Shown here in pieces: positions 45,217 to 53,789 of a stretch of DNA of 64,000 bases; position 1 is the stretch's first letter, and every line of letters begins with the position of its first letter. Source of the DNA: Pedobacter cryotolerans (GTDB lineage Bacteria > Bacteroidota > Bacteroidia > Sphingobacteriales > Sphingobacteriaceae). The translations under genes were made by a program, and so were the position numbers. A model generated the notes under the pieces. It was given only the letters and a program-made list of their open reading frames with translations. It searched no databases and was not told the DNA's origin. The DNA lies in assembly GCF_005116475.1 (NCBI RefSeq), contig NZ_SWBO01000005.1:248001-312000 (forward strand), written 5' to 3'.

Positions 45217-45930
45217 CTATAATATATGTAAATCTAATTGTTCATTTGAGTTCCACTGTATAGCTTTTAAGTCTGTGCAATTTATTCTAGCTCGTGTTAG
45301 TTTGTCTTTAATATAATCAAGATCGCTGTTTGCTTTTTCCTTCCATTCTCGATAGTAAACCTGTTTTATAACGAATAATACAAATTTTAGCGGGGTTAAT
45401 GTTTTATTTAACGGAATACGCATGTGATTTTGGTAACCAATATGCAAATGGGAAGTAGAGTGGATAAGTGGTCTATAACCTTTTCCTTCGAAGTCGTACC
45501 TAATGGTTGAATAATTCTCTAGTAATTCCTGTTCATCAAGATATTGTTGGTATTCAAAATGAAATAGTTCGCCGATTTCTTCTAATGTCTCTTTGTTGTT
45601 TTCATTAACAAGCAGTTCGCTAACAAAATCTTGATAAGAGCGGAAGGTAAATGGAGTTTGAAAAAATGCATATCGCAGTTCAAGGTCATTGCCATTTTTT
45701 TTCATTTGAAATTGAAAAAAAGATTGATCATTTAAAATAATATCATAGTCGAAGTTTCTTAGTGCAACTAAGAATGTTTCTTTGTAAGTTGCTTTTTGTG
45801 ATGACAACTTAAATTCCTCTGTGACGCCATCATTATTTATTGATTTTAGACCATTGTTTTTGAATAGGCTAAAATCCCTTAAAACCTGTTTCGATTCTTG
45901 AAGAGATATATTAAAAAGGGATTGATTCAT
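45217..45930 (-). CDS. Unknown protein coupled to SF1 helicase, DUF2290-like
   Basis: This 237-residue soluble protein overlaps the helicase stop codon by one base (TAATG), so the two are translationally coupled. It has a helical N-terminal half (SLFNISLQESKQVLRDFSLF) and a conserved-looking central block RPLIHSTSHLHIGYQNHMRIP (about 155-175) with three histidines. I think of the DUF2290 group, which has a similar HLHIG segment and is found beside helicases, but this is memory and unverified. No nuclease motif is certain. A role with the helicase in defence against phages or plasmids is an inference from the coupling and position in a mobile element. Confidence 0.55.
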   Translation of the reverse strand: MNQSLFNISLQESKQVLRDFSLFKNNGLKSINNDGVTEEFKLSSQKATYKETFLVALRNFDYDIILNDQSFFQFQMKKNGNDLELRYAFFQTPFTFRSYQDFVSELLVNENNKETLEEIGELFHFEYQQYLDEQELLENYSTIRYDFEGKGYRPLIHSTSHLHIGYQNHMRIPLNKTLTPLKFVLFVIKQVYYREWKEKANSDLDYIKDKLTRARINCTDLKAIQWNSNEQLDLHIL

Positions 45931-48068
45931 TATTTCTTGTTAATATTACGACGCAATTTTTCAACAATTTCATCCCTTGTCAAGTCTGTTTCGCTTGAAA
46001 GCTCGTCAGCTATTCTTTCTATTTTATTTAAAAAAGTTTGTGCCTTATCAATACCTTGTTTTATAGTAATTACATCGATTTCACTTGGCTGAATAAACTC
46101 TAGTTGATAATTGTTCGTTTTTAGCATATTCAACTCATCAATACAATAATCAACAGTTTCCCCAACTCCAGAGAGAGTTACCCAAGCAAGGCTTCGGGTC
46201 ATGGCGGTAAATATTTTATTTCTTTCAGTTATATCATCCTTTGCTGAGAAGACACTATCTATGCCGGCAATATAAATACTTCCTGCCTCATTCCCTTTTG
46301 CATTAAAAATTGTAGATAATGTTACGTGGTCCTTTACTTTAAATACTGTATTATTCGTTGGAGCATTTAATAAATTGAAGGATTTAATTCCTTTTTGTAG
46401 TAATTTATCTTCAATATAATTAAAATAATTTTTGACTGCTCGATTGTCCATGCAGACCACTGAAATGTCCTCCGGTCTCAGCTCTTTGGTTATATCAGTA
46501 GCTATAGCATCAACAATGAAATCTAGTTCTTCTTTAAAGGTCATTAATTTCTTGACTGTAAGAATTTCTTTTTCTCCTAATAATTTATTTTTAATCTCAG
46601 AACTATTATCAATAGATCTAGAAATTTCCATATAACATTTATCAGAAGAATCTCCTTTATTTACTGTGAAGCCAAGACTTTCCCAATGTTCATTACTCTC
46701 CAACCGCTGGATAATTTTTATCGTGTCATTTTTGCTTTTATTGTATATTCCTAGCCCTAATGCAAATGCAGAAATCAATATTGATCTTGGATTACGATAA
46801 CACTTATAAAGTACCAAGTCTTGAAGATCGTCATTGCCAACTGAGAAATCAATATGCCAGTTGCCAAATTCGTCCTTTCCAAATGTTTCTTTCTCATTTT
46901 GTAAATCAGTATGAAGGATATTTTGAAAGTCATCATACGCCCAAATTATTTTATTTCCTTTAGTAATTTCTCTACAAAGACGGTAAAAACTTTTTGCAAA
47001 ATCTTGAGCCTCATCCAGAAGGGAATAGTCATATTGTTTTTTTAATGTGTGCTTGATCAGCTGTTCGCAAACATAGTCAAACGGATTACTAGGTCTATTT
47101 AATCTTGCATCGGTAAAACCCACAGATAAAATATTATTCTCATCGCAGGCTGATGAATAAACGCCTTCTAATGATCTGCCACCCCATGCATGCATAACGT
47201 GGATCTTATCCCAATTTGGGTCACGTTCTGCGAATTGTCTGTAGAATCTAGTAATTAGTCTTTTGATAAGATCGTTTAAGCTTTTGGTATAATATGTATA
47301 CAAAATTTCAGCATCTGGAAATTGTAAATGTATTATAGCAGCTTTCATAGCCAATATTATCGTCTTTCCTGATCCAGCTAACCCTCTAATTCTTTGTGGG
47401 CCATCTACCACAAATAATGCAGCACGTTTTTGTTCGAGGTCGAAATTATAAATCTCACTCTCTATGGCTGATAAGATTGCTCCATATGAATTCTTAAAAT
47501 CCTTCGGGTCACGTAGTTTCCTATCGATAATTTTTGGAATTCCTCTTGAACCTTCTATTGTAGATTTTAATTCTTTTAATTCAGTATTAGTCAGATTACT
47601 TGAACTTTCAGTAATTAGACTTTCAAGTTGTGACTCATTAATTACAATTTCAAAACGATCAAGCTCGTTATTGGGAATTTCTGCACAGTTGTGGATATAT
47701 ACAACTGGTATTATTTCAATTTTAAGGCTTCTTCTATTTAGTTGTAAATTAGGAGCATCTTTTAATATTTTTGCAAAAATTAGCCTATCTATTTCGTCCA
47801 AATGGTTTCCGATTACATTCGAATCATATGGAAATCTATCTGAATATTCAGTGCATTGAAAAACAAAAACTCCATGACTAGGGCAAATAAAAATTACGTT
47901 TGCAGTAACAATATTATCCCCTTCTGCATTTGGATAAATGGGGAAATTATGATAGACCGCGCCCCTGTCAAAATCTAATCGGCTGTCGATGTTAGTTAAC
48001 AATGTCAATAACGCTTTGGCACTTGGTTCTTGTTTAACCAAAGTTTCGTTAATGTTTCTTTCGATCAT
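45930..48068 (-). CDS. UvrD-type SF1 helicase with N-terminal NERD-like region
   Basis: This 712-residue protein has an SF1 helicase core. Walker A is GLAGSGKT (residues 229-236), preceded by a Q-motif-like region; Walker B is LDEAQDF (DEAQ 352-355); motif III lies near KIIWAYDDFQNI; motifs V/VI appear as STIFNAKGNEAGSIYI and FTAMTRSLAWVTLSG. The first 200 residues resemble a NERD nuclease-related domain (GAVYHNFPIYPN, VIFICPSHGVFVFQC) but key catalytic residues cannot be confirmed. It is not a RecB or PcrA orthologue: no RecBCD partner is present. It forms a two-gene unit with the 237-residue partner and lies between sigma and anti-sigma genes of the SusC system. Defence function is inferred. 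Confidence 0.75.
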   Translation of the reverse strand: MIERNINETLVKQEPSAKALLTLLTNIDSRLDFDRGAVYHNFPIYPNAEGDNIVTANVIFICPSHGVFVFQCTEYSDRFPYDSNVIGNHLDEIDRLIFAKILKDAPNLQLNRRSLKIEIIPVVYIHNCAEIPNNELDRFEIVINESQLESLITESSSNLTNTELKELKSTIEGSRGIPKIIDRKLRDPKDFKNSYGAILSAIESEIYNFDLEQKRAALFVVDGPQRIRGLAGSGKTIILAMKAAIIHLQFPDAEILYTYYTKSLNDLIKRLITRFYRQFAERDPNWDKIHVMHAWGGRSLEGVYSSACDENNILSVGFTDARLNRPSNPFDYVCEQLIKHTLKKQYDYSLLDEAQDFAKSFYRLCREITKGNKIIWAYDDFQNILHTDLQNEKETFGKDEFGNWHIDFSVGNDDLQDLVLYKCYRNPRSILISAFALGLGIYNKSKNDTIKIIQRLESNEHWESLGFTVNKGDSSDKCYMEISRSIDNSSEIKNKLLGEKEILTVKKLMTFKEELDFIVDAIATDITKELRPEDISVVCMDNRAVKNYFNYIEDKLLQKGIKSFNLLNAPTNNTVFKVKDHVTLSTIFNAKGNEAGSIYIAGIDSVFSAKDDITERNKIFTAMTRSLAWVTLSGVGETVDYCIDELNMLKTNNYQLEFIQPSEIDVITIKQGIDKAQTFLNKIERIADELSSETDLTRDEIVEKLRRNINKK

Positions 48069-48198
48069 GCTTTGAGGAGACTATAAGTGGTGAAAGTATT
48101 GAGTAATTTATCTTGCCTAAATTAATACTTTTCCATTTCAAAATGAATATGCTACCATTTATATTTTAGAGGATAACTATTGCAGATAGATTTGTTTA

Positions 48199-48771
48199 CT
48201 ACAATGGCAAAAATGCAATAATCAACCCAAGTTTAGTTCTCAAAATCTTAACAGCATTGTTAATATGATGTGAGACATTGCTTTCTGTAGTACCTAGTTC
48301 TTCCGCAATTTCTTTATTTGAGAGATATTGCTTCCTGCTCATCTCGAAAACCTCTCTCATTTTCTTAGGGAGCGATTTAATTTGAACCTCGATATATTCA
48401 AGTAATTGTTTTTCTCTTATTAAATGGTCGGTGTATTCAACTATGTTTGTCGAAGCAAAATCTTTGAGAGAGTCGATATATTTTGTCTGCACTTTCTGGT
48501 GAGCGAAAAAATCAAAAATTCTACTTCTTAACGAGATATATAGGTATTGAGCTATATTGCCATTCTCAAGTATGGTTTCCTTTTTTACCCAAAGTTTTGT
48601 GAATAGTTCCTGAACAAAATCCTTAGCCAGTTCTTCATCACTAAGTTTCTTGTAAGCGAAGACAAACATCAAATAAAAAAAGCGATTGTAGATTTCGGAA
48701 TAGGCTAAATGATTCCCTTCTCTTAATAAAGCAACTAATTCATCATCAGAAAGGGTTTTGTATCCAGACAT
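48199..48771 (-). CDS. ECF-type RNA polymerase sigma factor
   Basis: This 190-residue protein has sigma region 2 (about 25-90; YSEIYNRFFYLMFVFAYKKLSDEELAKDFVQELFTKLW) and region 4 (about 120-180; LPKKMREVFEMSRKQYLSNKEIAEELGTTESNVSHHI), with no region 3, as in ECF sigma factors of the FecI/SusC-regulating type. It should direct RNA polymerase to the FecR-SusC-SusD-TlpA genes when released. The helicase pair starts 130 bases downstream on the same strand, so it may be transcribed from the same operon. Confidence 0.92.
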   Translation of the reverse strand: MSGYKTLSDDELVALLREGNHLAYSEIYNRFFYLMFVFAYKKLSDEELAKDFVQELFTKLWVKKETILENGNIAQYLYISLRSRIFDFFAHQKVQTKYIDSLKDFASTNIVEYTDHLIREKQLLEYIEVQIKSLPKKMREVFEMSRKQYLSNKEIAEELGTTESNVSHHINNAVKILRTKLGLIIAFLPL

Positions 48772-49173
48772 TGCTCATTATTCATTTAACAACGAGCCTG
48801 TAAAATAGCGAAGAAGGATATTGTATAATACAACAGGGCCGGTAACTCGCAAAGTCTAATGTTCAATGGCTCTGACAAAGCCAACCCCTTTTGTAAGGAG
48901 TCCTCAACAATAAACATAAGCGAGCACCGACCCTATTGTAAAATAGGGTTTGGATGCTGCACTTACGCTCGTTGAGTTAAATTGTCAGATTTATGAACGA
49001 GGCTCGTAAGCAGTCCTTATTTAATTAAGAAGAACTGCAAATCTAATACTTTTGCAAACTAAAACAGATTTTCTGTTAAGTTTCTAAACAAATATTGATA
49101 TTTTAGTTTGGATAAAAAACGTAAAATATGGATAATTTATCCTATTTTTACTATCGAAAATAAATTTAATTTT
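48772..49173. promoter_or_regulatory. Structured divergent region, sigma factor / XRE regulator
   Basis: About 400 bases lie between the divergent sigma gene and the XRE start codon. It contains a perfect 8-bp hairpin ACCCTATT-GTAA-AATAGGGT (48930-48949), a distant 8-bp inverted pair ACGAGCCT/AGGCTCGT (48792-48799 with 49000-49007), short CGAGC/GCTCG pairs around them, and a -7 element for the XRE gene. These could fold into a closed multi-branch structure, so either a regulatory RNA or operators are possible. No reading frame was convincing. Confidence 0.45.
49047..49054 (+). promoter_or_regulatory. -7 promoter element TACTTTTG
   Basis: TACTTTTG lies 120 bases before the XRE start codon at 49174. 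No -33 partner was found. Confidence 0.45.
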
Positions 49174-49581
49174 ATGCAAAATCCATTAAATAACTTCCCT
49201 AATTCAAAGTTGAGAATATTTAGAGAGCTAAATAATTTTACTCAAAAATATGTTGGTGAAGAAATTCTTGGGATAAGTCAAAATACATATTCGAGACTTG
49301 AGAATAGTCCTAAAAAGATAACTAAAGATCAAGCTGAAAAGTTAGCTGAAGCTTATAATATTACTGTGGATCAGTTGTTATCCAATGACACTCCAATTGT
49401 GAGTTTTCATAATAACACAATTGACAAAGCATTTATTCAGAATTATTATGAAACGCAAAAAGAATTAGTTGATGCGTTAATTATTGAAAAAGATAAGCAG
49501 ATTGAATTTTTAAAGTCAGAACTCGAGAGAGTTAATGAACAGTTTTCAAAATTATTTAATAAAGTAGCAGATAAGTTATAG
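49174..49581 (+). CDS. XRE-family transcription regulator with C-terminal coiled coil
   Basis: This 135-residue protein starts with MQNPLNNFPNSKLRIF. A helix-turn-helix of the XRE/Cro type spans about residues 12-70 (LRIFRELNNFTQKYVG, ISQNTYSRLE), followed by a coiled-coil tail (about 90-135; EKDKQIEFLKSELERVNEQF). A longer frame begins at TTG 49108, but the first in-frame ATG is 49174. It is 147 bases upstream of the ATPase pair and may regulate it, or the divergent sigma operon. Confidence 0.8.
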   Translation: MQNPLNNFPNSKLRIFRELNNFTQKYVGEEILGISQNTYSRLENSPKKITKDQAEKLAEAYNITVDQLLSNDTPIVSFHNNTIDKAFIQNYYETQKELVDALIIEKDKQIEFLKSELERVNEQFSKLFNKVADKL

Positions 49582-49727
49582 CATTTACAAATATAAATAA
49601 GGTAATTGGCTGAATTCTTAAGGGTTTCTGTCTATTGGATTATCATTGAGTTTATCTGTATCTTTGTATAAAGATATCTATGATTTTTTGTTCGTAGAAA
49701 TTAAAGGTTAATAAAAAGCTTGTTAAA

Positions 49728-50708
49728 ATGTTCAACTTTCTCAATTACATACATATCTCCAATTTTAAATCAATTAAAGATTGTAGGATAGATGGTTGTA
49801 GGAGGATTAATTTGTTTATTGGACGTCCCAATGTTGGGAAGTCTAATCTATTAGAAGCTTTATCATTATATAGTATTCCCTACCTTAAGGATAATAAGAT
49901 TAGAAATTTATCTAGCTTGGTTAGGATAGAGAATGAGACCGAATTGTTTAGGAGTGGAAACTACGGAGAACCTCTGTCGGTACGAACTGATTATGGTACT
50001 GTAGTGATACAGTTTGATAGGTATGAGGGGGTTCGAATTAGTTTAGATACTAAAGATGGCGGAGGAGCCTTTCAGTTAGATGAAAAGCTTAACATAAAGG
50101 TGCCTGCCTCTAGCTATTTCGAATCCGCAGTAAAAAAATATACTTTTTCAAGTAAGACAGATTTTGCTTCATCAAGTTCAAGATTTCTTTTGCCACCATT
50201 TGGCAATAACCTTCTCGGTGTTATTGAAAGGGACCCACAGCTAAGGGATGAGATTGTACAGATGTTTAGAGAGTATAATTTGAGCTTAGTTTTTGATAAG
50301 GCAAGTCAGTCACTAAAGATCATGCAGCCTTCTGGAAATGAAATATTTCTCGTTCCCTATAACTCTATTGCTGATACGTTGCAACGCATCATTTTCTACA
50401 AAGCTGCCGTGAGTTCAAGTACAAATAGCATTTTATTGTTTGAAGAACCGGAGGCACATTCATTTCCGCCGTATATGACTCATTTGACACAGGAAATGAT
50501 TTATAAAACGGATAATCAGTATTTTTTGGCCACACATAGTCCATTTATTCTGAGCGATCTCCTAGAGAATGGACGGGACGATCTTGCTGTTTTTATGGTT
50601 CATTATGAGGATAATGAGACTAAGGTTAGAAAATTAAGCGATGAGGATCTGGACGATGTTTATCAGAAAGGTGTTGATCTGTTTACGAATAGTGAAAGTT
50701 ACATATAA
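49728..50708 (+). CDS. AAA ATPase of the OLD/SMC-like type (AAA_15/AAA_21)
   Basis: This 326-residue ABC-type ATPase has Walker A GRPNVGKS (residues 32-39) in an OLD-like opening IHISNFKSIKDCRI, an insertion of about 150 residues, then Walker B ILLFEEPEAHSF and the switch histidine in FLATHSPFIL near the C terminus. It is the ATPase half of a two-gene set: the next gene starts 3 bases after its stop and encodes a TOPRIM-like protein. This split ATPase/TOPRIM pattern occurs in PARIS and the OLD families of phage-defence systems. The length is near that of AriA-type subunits, but orthology is not shown. Confidence 0.8.
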   Translation: MFNFLNYIHISNFKSIKDCRIDGCRRINLFIGRPNVGKSNLLEALSLYSIPYLKDNKIRNLSSLVRIENETELFRSGNYGEPLSVRTDYGTVVIQFDRYEGVRISLDTKDGGGAFQLDEKLNIKVPASSYFESAVKKYTFSSKTDFASSSSRFLLPPFGNNLLGVIERDPQLRDEIVQMFREYNLSLVFDKASQSLKIMQPSGNEIFLVPYNSIADTLQRIIFYKAAVSSSTNSILLFEEPEAHSFPPYMTHLTQEMIYKTDNQYFLATHSPFILSDLLENGRDDLAVFMVHYEDNETKVRKLSDEDLDDVYQKGVDLFTNSESYI

Positions 50709-50710
50709 TC

Positions 50711-51241
50711 ATGGATTTAGCGATTATTCCAGAGTGTTATGTTGATACTAATCTTATAGAGACGCTTGTTCCTCCAGTAAAGGGAGGTTATAACCACCAA
50801 AAAGGATGTGGTAGGGTTGCTGCGGTTATGAAAGCCGAATTTGCTGATAATTTTGCACTTGGTATTATCGATAAGGATAAGAACCAGTTAGACTATCTAA
50901 AAGAGTTTGCATTGGCACACCAATATGGTAATCTTTTACTTTATAAACACGATCAAAAGCCTCATTATATCATTCAAATAAGCCCTGCAATCGAACGCTT
51001 CTTGATGTCTGGTGCTGACTCAGTGGGTATTTCATTGACCGATTATGATCTGCCAGCTGATTTGCACAGGTTGAAGAAAATATCAAAATCAGTAAATAGT
51101 AAGCAAGATCCACGTTTCAAACAATTAATAAGGTCGGTTTCTAAGGCAGGAGCACCTGAATTTCTCAAGCTTTCCCAGTGGATCAAATATATAAGGGATA
51201 CAAATTACGATATATCTCTAGATGAGCTAAAAGCATTGTAA
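50711..51241 (+). CDS. TOPRIM-like partner protein of the AAA ATPase
   Basis: This 176-residue protein lacks a signal peptide. Its first 60 residues carry an acidic residue at the end of a beta strand (Glu8 in LAIIPECYVDTNLIE) and a DxD pair (Asp54 and Asp56 in GIIDKDKNQ), the order seen in TOPRIM nucleases. The rest is helical (IERFLMSGADSVGISLTDYDLP). It is too short to be full-length AriB (DUF4435) and is not clearly RloB (DUF4276). It starts 3 bases after the ATPase gene, so the two are co-expressed. Nuclease or toxin function is an inference. Confidence 0.6.
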   Translation: MDLAIIPECYVDTNLIETLVPPVKGGYNHQKGCGRVAAVMKAEFADNFALGIIDKDKNQLDYLKEFALAHQYGNLLLYKHDQKPHYIIQISPAIERFLMSGADSVGISLTDYDLPADLHRLKKISKSVNSKQDPRFKQLIRSVSKAGAPEFLKLSQWIKYIRDTNYDISLDELKAL

Positions 51242-51336
51242 TGTTATTTCTTAGGTAAAGTGCTATGGGCTCAAAAAAAATATATTAGGTAATATCTTCT
51301 CAACTATATATCAATTTTTGCATATAATTTCTATTA

Positions 51337-51375
51337 GGGGAAAACCACTATTTAACTAAAATGGTGGTTTTTCCC
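51337..51375. terminator. Terminator after the ATPase/TOPRIM pair
   Basis: GGGGAAAACCACTAT pairs with ATGGTGGTTTTTCCC (51337-51351 and 51361-51375; two mismatches) with flanking A and T tracts. It separates the ATPase pair from the rteC/tra operon. Confidence 0.75.
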
Positions 51376-51512
51376 TATTTTTTTGTGCCCTATGATCAGC
51401 AATTTTGGGCTATAAATCTCGACGATATGGAAAAATGCTACAAGTACCTCGCCTGATGTGAAAGTTGTTGCCAGTTAACGGGCAGGGCGGGGGTTTACTT
51501 AAATTTTGTGAT

Positions 51513-52376
51513 ATGATCCAAGAATTGAGCAAGCGTTTGCTAAAACAAATGGAAACTGAATTGGAAGAGATTGCGATGCAGACTTCCGAACCCCTCACTA
51601 AATTAACCTCAGCGCTAAAGCCCATCAGACAAAACCTAAGAAAGCTTAGACTTTATCTTGATGACCATCCATTTGCCTCGGTGGAAGACGAAATCCATTT
51701 TTTTAAAAATATTAAGCCCGAGTTCTACAAATGGCAGATCTATTTCTCCGAGCTGTATACCATCGAATCCGGAATCCCATCGGTAGATGTTGATGCCCAG
51801 CGCCAGTGGTTTGAAAATGAACTGGTGTATGTACAGCGATTTTTCAAGCAGTACAGTTTCCAATACCAGTATTATAAGCTTGGAGCGACCGAACTTGACA
51901 GGTTTTATTTCGTAAGGGGAGTTGAGAATAACAGTTTGCTGATGCCAAGTTTACCTGAACTTGATCCGCTCTTTTCTACGGCCTGTGACTATCTTTTTTC
52001 TAAGCTCAAAGCATTTGAGCTCTTGCAGACCTGGCTGCTCGATAGGATCCTCTACCTTAAGAAAAATCCGTTGGCCAGCTATCAGCCGGGCAGCGATGTT
52101 GAACAGATGCGCTGGACAGGGGATAGTATCAACCTTGCAGAGCTCGCTTTTGGGATACACCGTACAGGTCAGCTGAATAACGGAACCGCCTCGGTTGGTT
52201 CTATTTTTAGGTGGCTCGAGGACAAGCTACAGATCAACATTGGTATCCCGTCCAAAAGATTGAGCGAGATCAGACGCCGAACTTCAATTAGCCGCACCCG
52301 ATTTCTGGATGAAATGATCGAAGAGGTTGTCCGCAAGATGGACAAGGAAGACGAATATCATCCCGGCAGGCGATAA
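51513..52376 (+). CDS. rteC: RteC-like regulatory protein
   Basis: This 287-residue protein (from the ATG at 51513) resembles RteC of CTnDOT-type elements, which controls expression of the excision genes. Conserved parts include an N-terminal helical stretch, YYKLGATELDRFYFVRG, LLDRILYL, and a C-terminal winged-helix-like part (NLAELAFGIHRTGQLNNGTASVG, then IFRWLEDKLQINIG and RTRFLDEMIEEVVRKMD). An in-frame TTG at 51465 would add 16 residues but is less likely. It opens the rightward tra operon, although in CTnDOT rteC belongs to the regulatory operon rteA-rteB-rteC. Confidence 0.85.
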   Translation: MIQELSKRLLKQMETELEEIAMQTSEPLTKLTSALKPIRQNLRKLRLYLDDHPFASVEDEIHFFKNIKPEFYKWQIYFSELYTIESGIPSVDVDAQRQWFENELVYVQRFFKQYSFQYQYYKLGATELDRFYFVRGVENNSLLMPSLPELDPLFSTACDYLFSKLKAFELLQTWLLDRILYLKKNPLASYQPGSDVEQMRWTGDSINLAELAFGIHRTGQLNNGTASVGSIFRWLEDKLQINIGIPSKRLSEIRRRTSISRTRFLDEMIEEVVRKMDKEDEYHPGRR

Positions 52377-52530
52377 TCGTTTATTTTTTATTGATTATGA
52401 TTTGCCTTTTTTCAGTATTAAAAATTTTTTATTGGTATATACCAAGGTGGATCAATGTAGGTTGTGGAGTATGCGAAAATTTGCTTTCAGAATCCTGTCG
52501 TAATTCAGCGGCAGGAAAAAAGGAATTTTT

Positions 52531-53058
52531 ATGCTACAACAATTTACTTGGCAACAGTTCTTGGTTGCCACATTAGTGCTTACCCTGATCTGGTATGTGG
52601 GGGTTGTCCTGATTTTTTATCGGAAGGAGTTTTTTGGTCTGCTCGGTAGGAAACGTAATGATGTCCCAAGGGAAAGCTTGCCCCATCGATGGGAAGGTAA
52701 AGTCGACCAGTTAGCTGTGTCTGAAGAACAGCCAGAACTGATGGGCGCTTCAAAGCTTCCTGAGGGAATGAGCATGACAACAACCGAGGCATTCGGTTTT
52801 TCGGGAGAGGTATCAGAAGACAGCAAGATGGAGCAGATTGGTCTGGTGCCCGATGTGCTTGAGGAACTTAAGGTGGTTTTTGCAAAGCTTTCTAGGGTCG
52901 ATGGCAACAAAAGGGACTTTATGGACATGATGTCTGATGTACGGGAGAAGTTTCCAAAAATCGCTTCCAATCCAAACATTGGGCGGATCAATGAATTCAT
53001 TTCCGACCATGCGCCATTTCACCTTTCTGCCGAAGAACTCGAAGACATCTGGGACTAG
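52531..53058 (+). CDS. Membrane protein upstream of TraE, unknown
   Basis: This 175-residue protein has one transmembrane helix (about 11-31, LVATLVLTLIWYVGVVLIFY), then a polar cytoplasmic part with a helical C terminus ending in LSAEELEDIWD. No family was recognised. Its place directly before traE is where CTnDOT-type elements have traD or traC, but this sequence does not clearly match either. It may act in assembly of the transfer apparatus. Confidence 0.6.
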   Translation: MLQQFTWQQFLVATLVLTLIWYVGVVLIFYRKEFFGLLGRKRNDVPRESLPHRWEGKVDQLAVSEEQPELMGASKLPEGMSMTTTEAFGFSGEVSEDSKMEQIGLVPDVLEELKVVFAKLSRVDGNKRDFMDMMSDVREKFPKIASNPNIGRINEFISDHAPFHLSAEELEDIWD

Positions 53059-53106
53059 GCGCAATTGCCTTCCAGTAAGCTAATTTTTAACCATAAACAT
53101 TTCAAA

Positions 53107-53451
53107 ATGAAAAATCAATTCAATAAACATAGACAACAAATTTCCGCGAAATTCCTATTTCTGGCAATTATATTATGTGCGTTCAATATGCTAATGACCT
53201 CATCTCTTTATGCACAGGATGGCAATGCCGGCATTGCCGAGGCAACAAACAAGGTCAAGGGATATTTCGATACCGGATGTGACCTTATGTATGCCATCGG
53301 TGCAGTTGTTGGCATCATAGGCGCTGTCAAGGTCTTTAACAAGTGGAATGCAGGAGAGCCTGATACCAATAAGGTAGCCGCTGCTTGGTTTGGTAGCTGC
53401 ATCTTTTTGGTGGTAGTGGCAACGGTACTTAAATCATTTTTCGGGATATAG
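53107..53451 (+). CDS. traE: Conjugative transposon protein TraE (DUF4134)
   Basis: This 114-residue membrane protein has a signal-like N-terminal helix (about 14-35, ending LYAQ), then a two-helix part (about 60-80 and 92-112) with DLMYAIGAVVGIIGAVKVFNKW and GSCIFLVVVATVLKSFFGI. The length and helix pattern fit DUF4134, a VirB2-like pilin or channel component. An upstream TTG at 53065 was rejected; the ATG at 53107 gives a proper leader. It is followed by traF after 2 bases. Confidence 0.87.
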   Translation: MKNQFNKHRQQISAKFLFLAIILCAFNMLMTSSLYAQDGNAGIAEATNKVKGYFDTGCDLMYAIGAVVGIIGAVKVFNKWNAGEPDTNKVAAAWFGSCIFLVVVATVLKSFFGI

Positions 53452-53453
53452 CC

Positions 53454-53789
53454 ATGGCCAGCATTTATCAGATAAATAAGGGCGTGTCAAAGCCGATTGT
53501 CTTTAAGGGCCTGAAAGCGCAATACATCGCCTACCTAGCGGTTGGACTGGTCCTTTTATTGATTGGCTTTGCAGTCCTTTACATCTCTGGAGTAAGCCTT
53601 TTTATCGTGTTGCCGCTAATCATTATTCTTGGAACAGTGCTATTCATTGGCACTTTCAGGTTGAGCCACAGGTTCGGGGAGCATGGGCTGATGAAATACC
53701 TGGCCAGAAAGGGACTTCCCAAATCCATTAAATTCCGTTCTAGAAGAATATTTACTACACTTAAATACTCAAATCATGGTAGAAGCTAA
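53454..53789 (+). CDS. traF: Conjugative transposon protein TraF (DUF4133)
   Basis: This 111-residue protein has two hydrophobic helices (about 26-45 and 48-70) and the DUF4133 pattern, opening YQINKGVSKPIVFKGLKAQYI. In the VirB scheme it corresponds to VirB3. Its 3' end overlaps the traG start by 14 bases, so the two are translationally coupled. Confidence 0.88.
   Translation: MASIYQINKGVSKPIVFKGLKAQYIAYLAVGLVLLLIGFAVLYISGVSLFIVLPLIIILGTVLFIGTFRLSHRFGEHGLMKYLARKGLPKSIKFRSRRIFTTLKYSNHGRS

Noticed and set aside
48930..48949. Calling the hairpin in the sigma/XRE gap a terminator
   Set aside because: It has no T tract on either strand and sits in the middle of a divergent region, so a regulatory or structural role is more likely.
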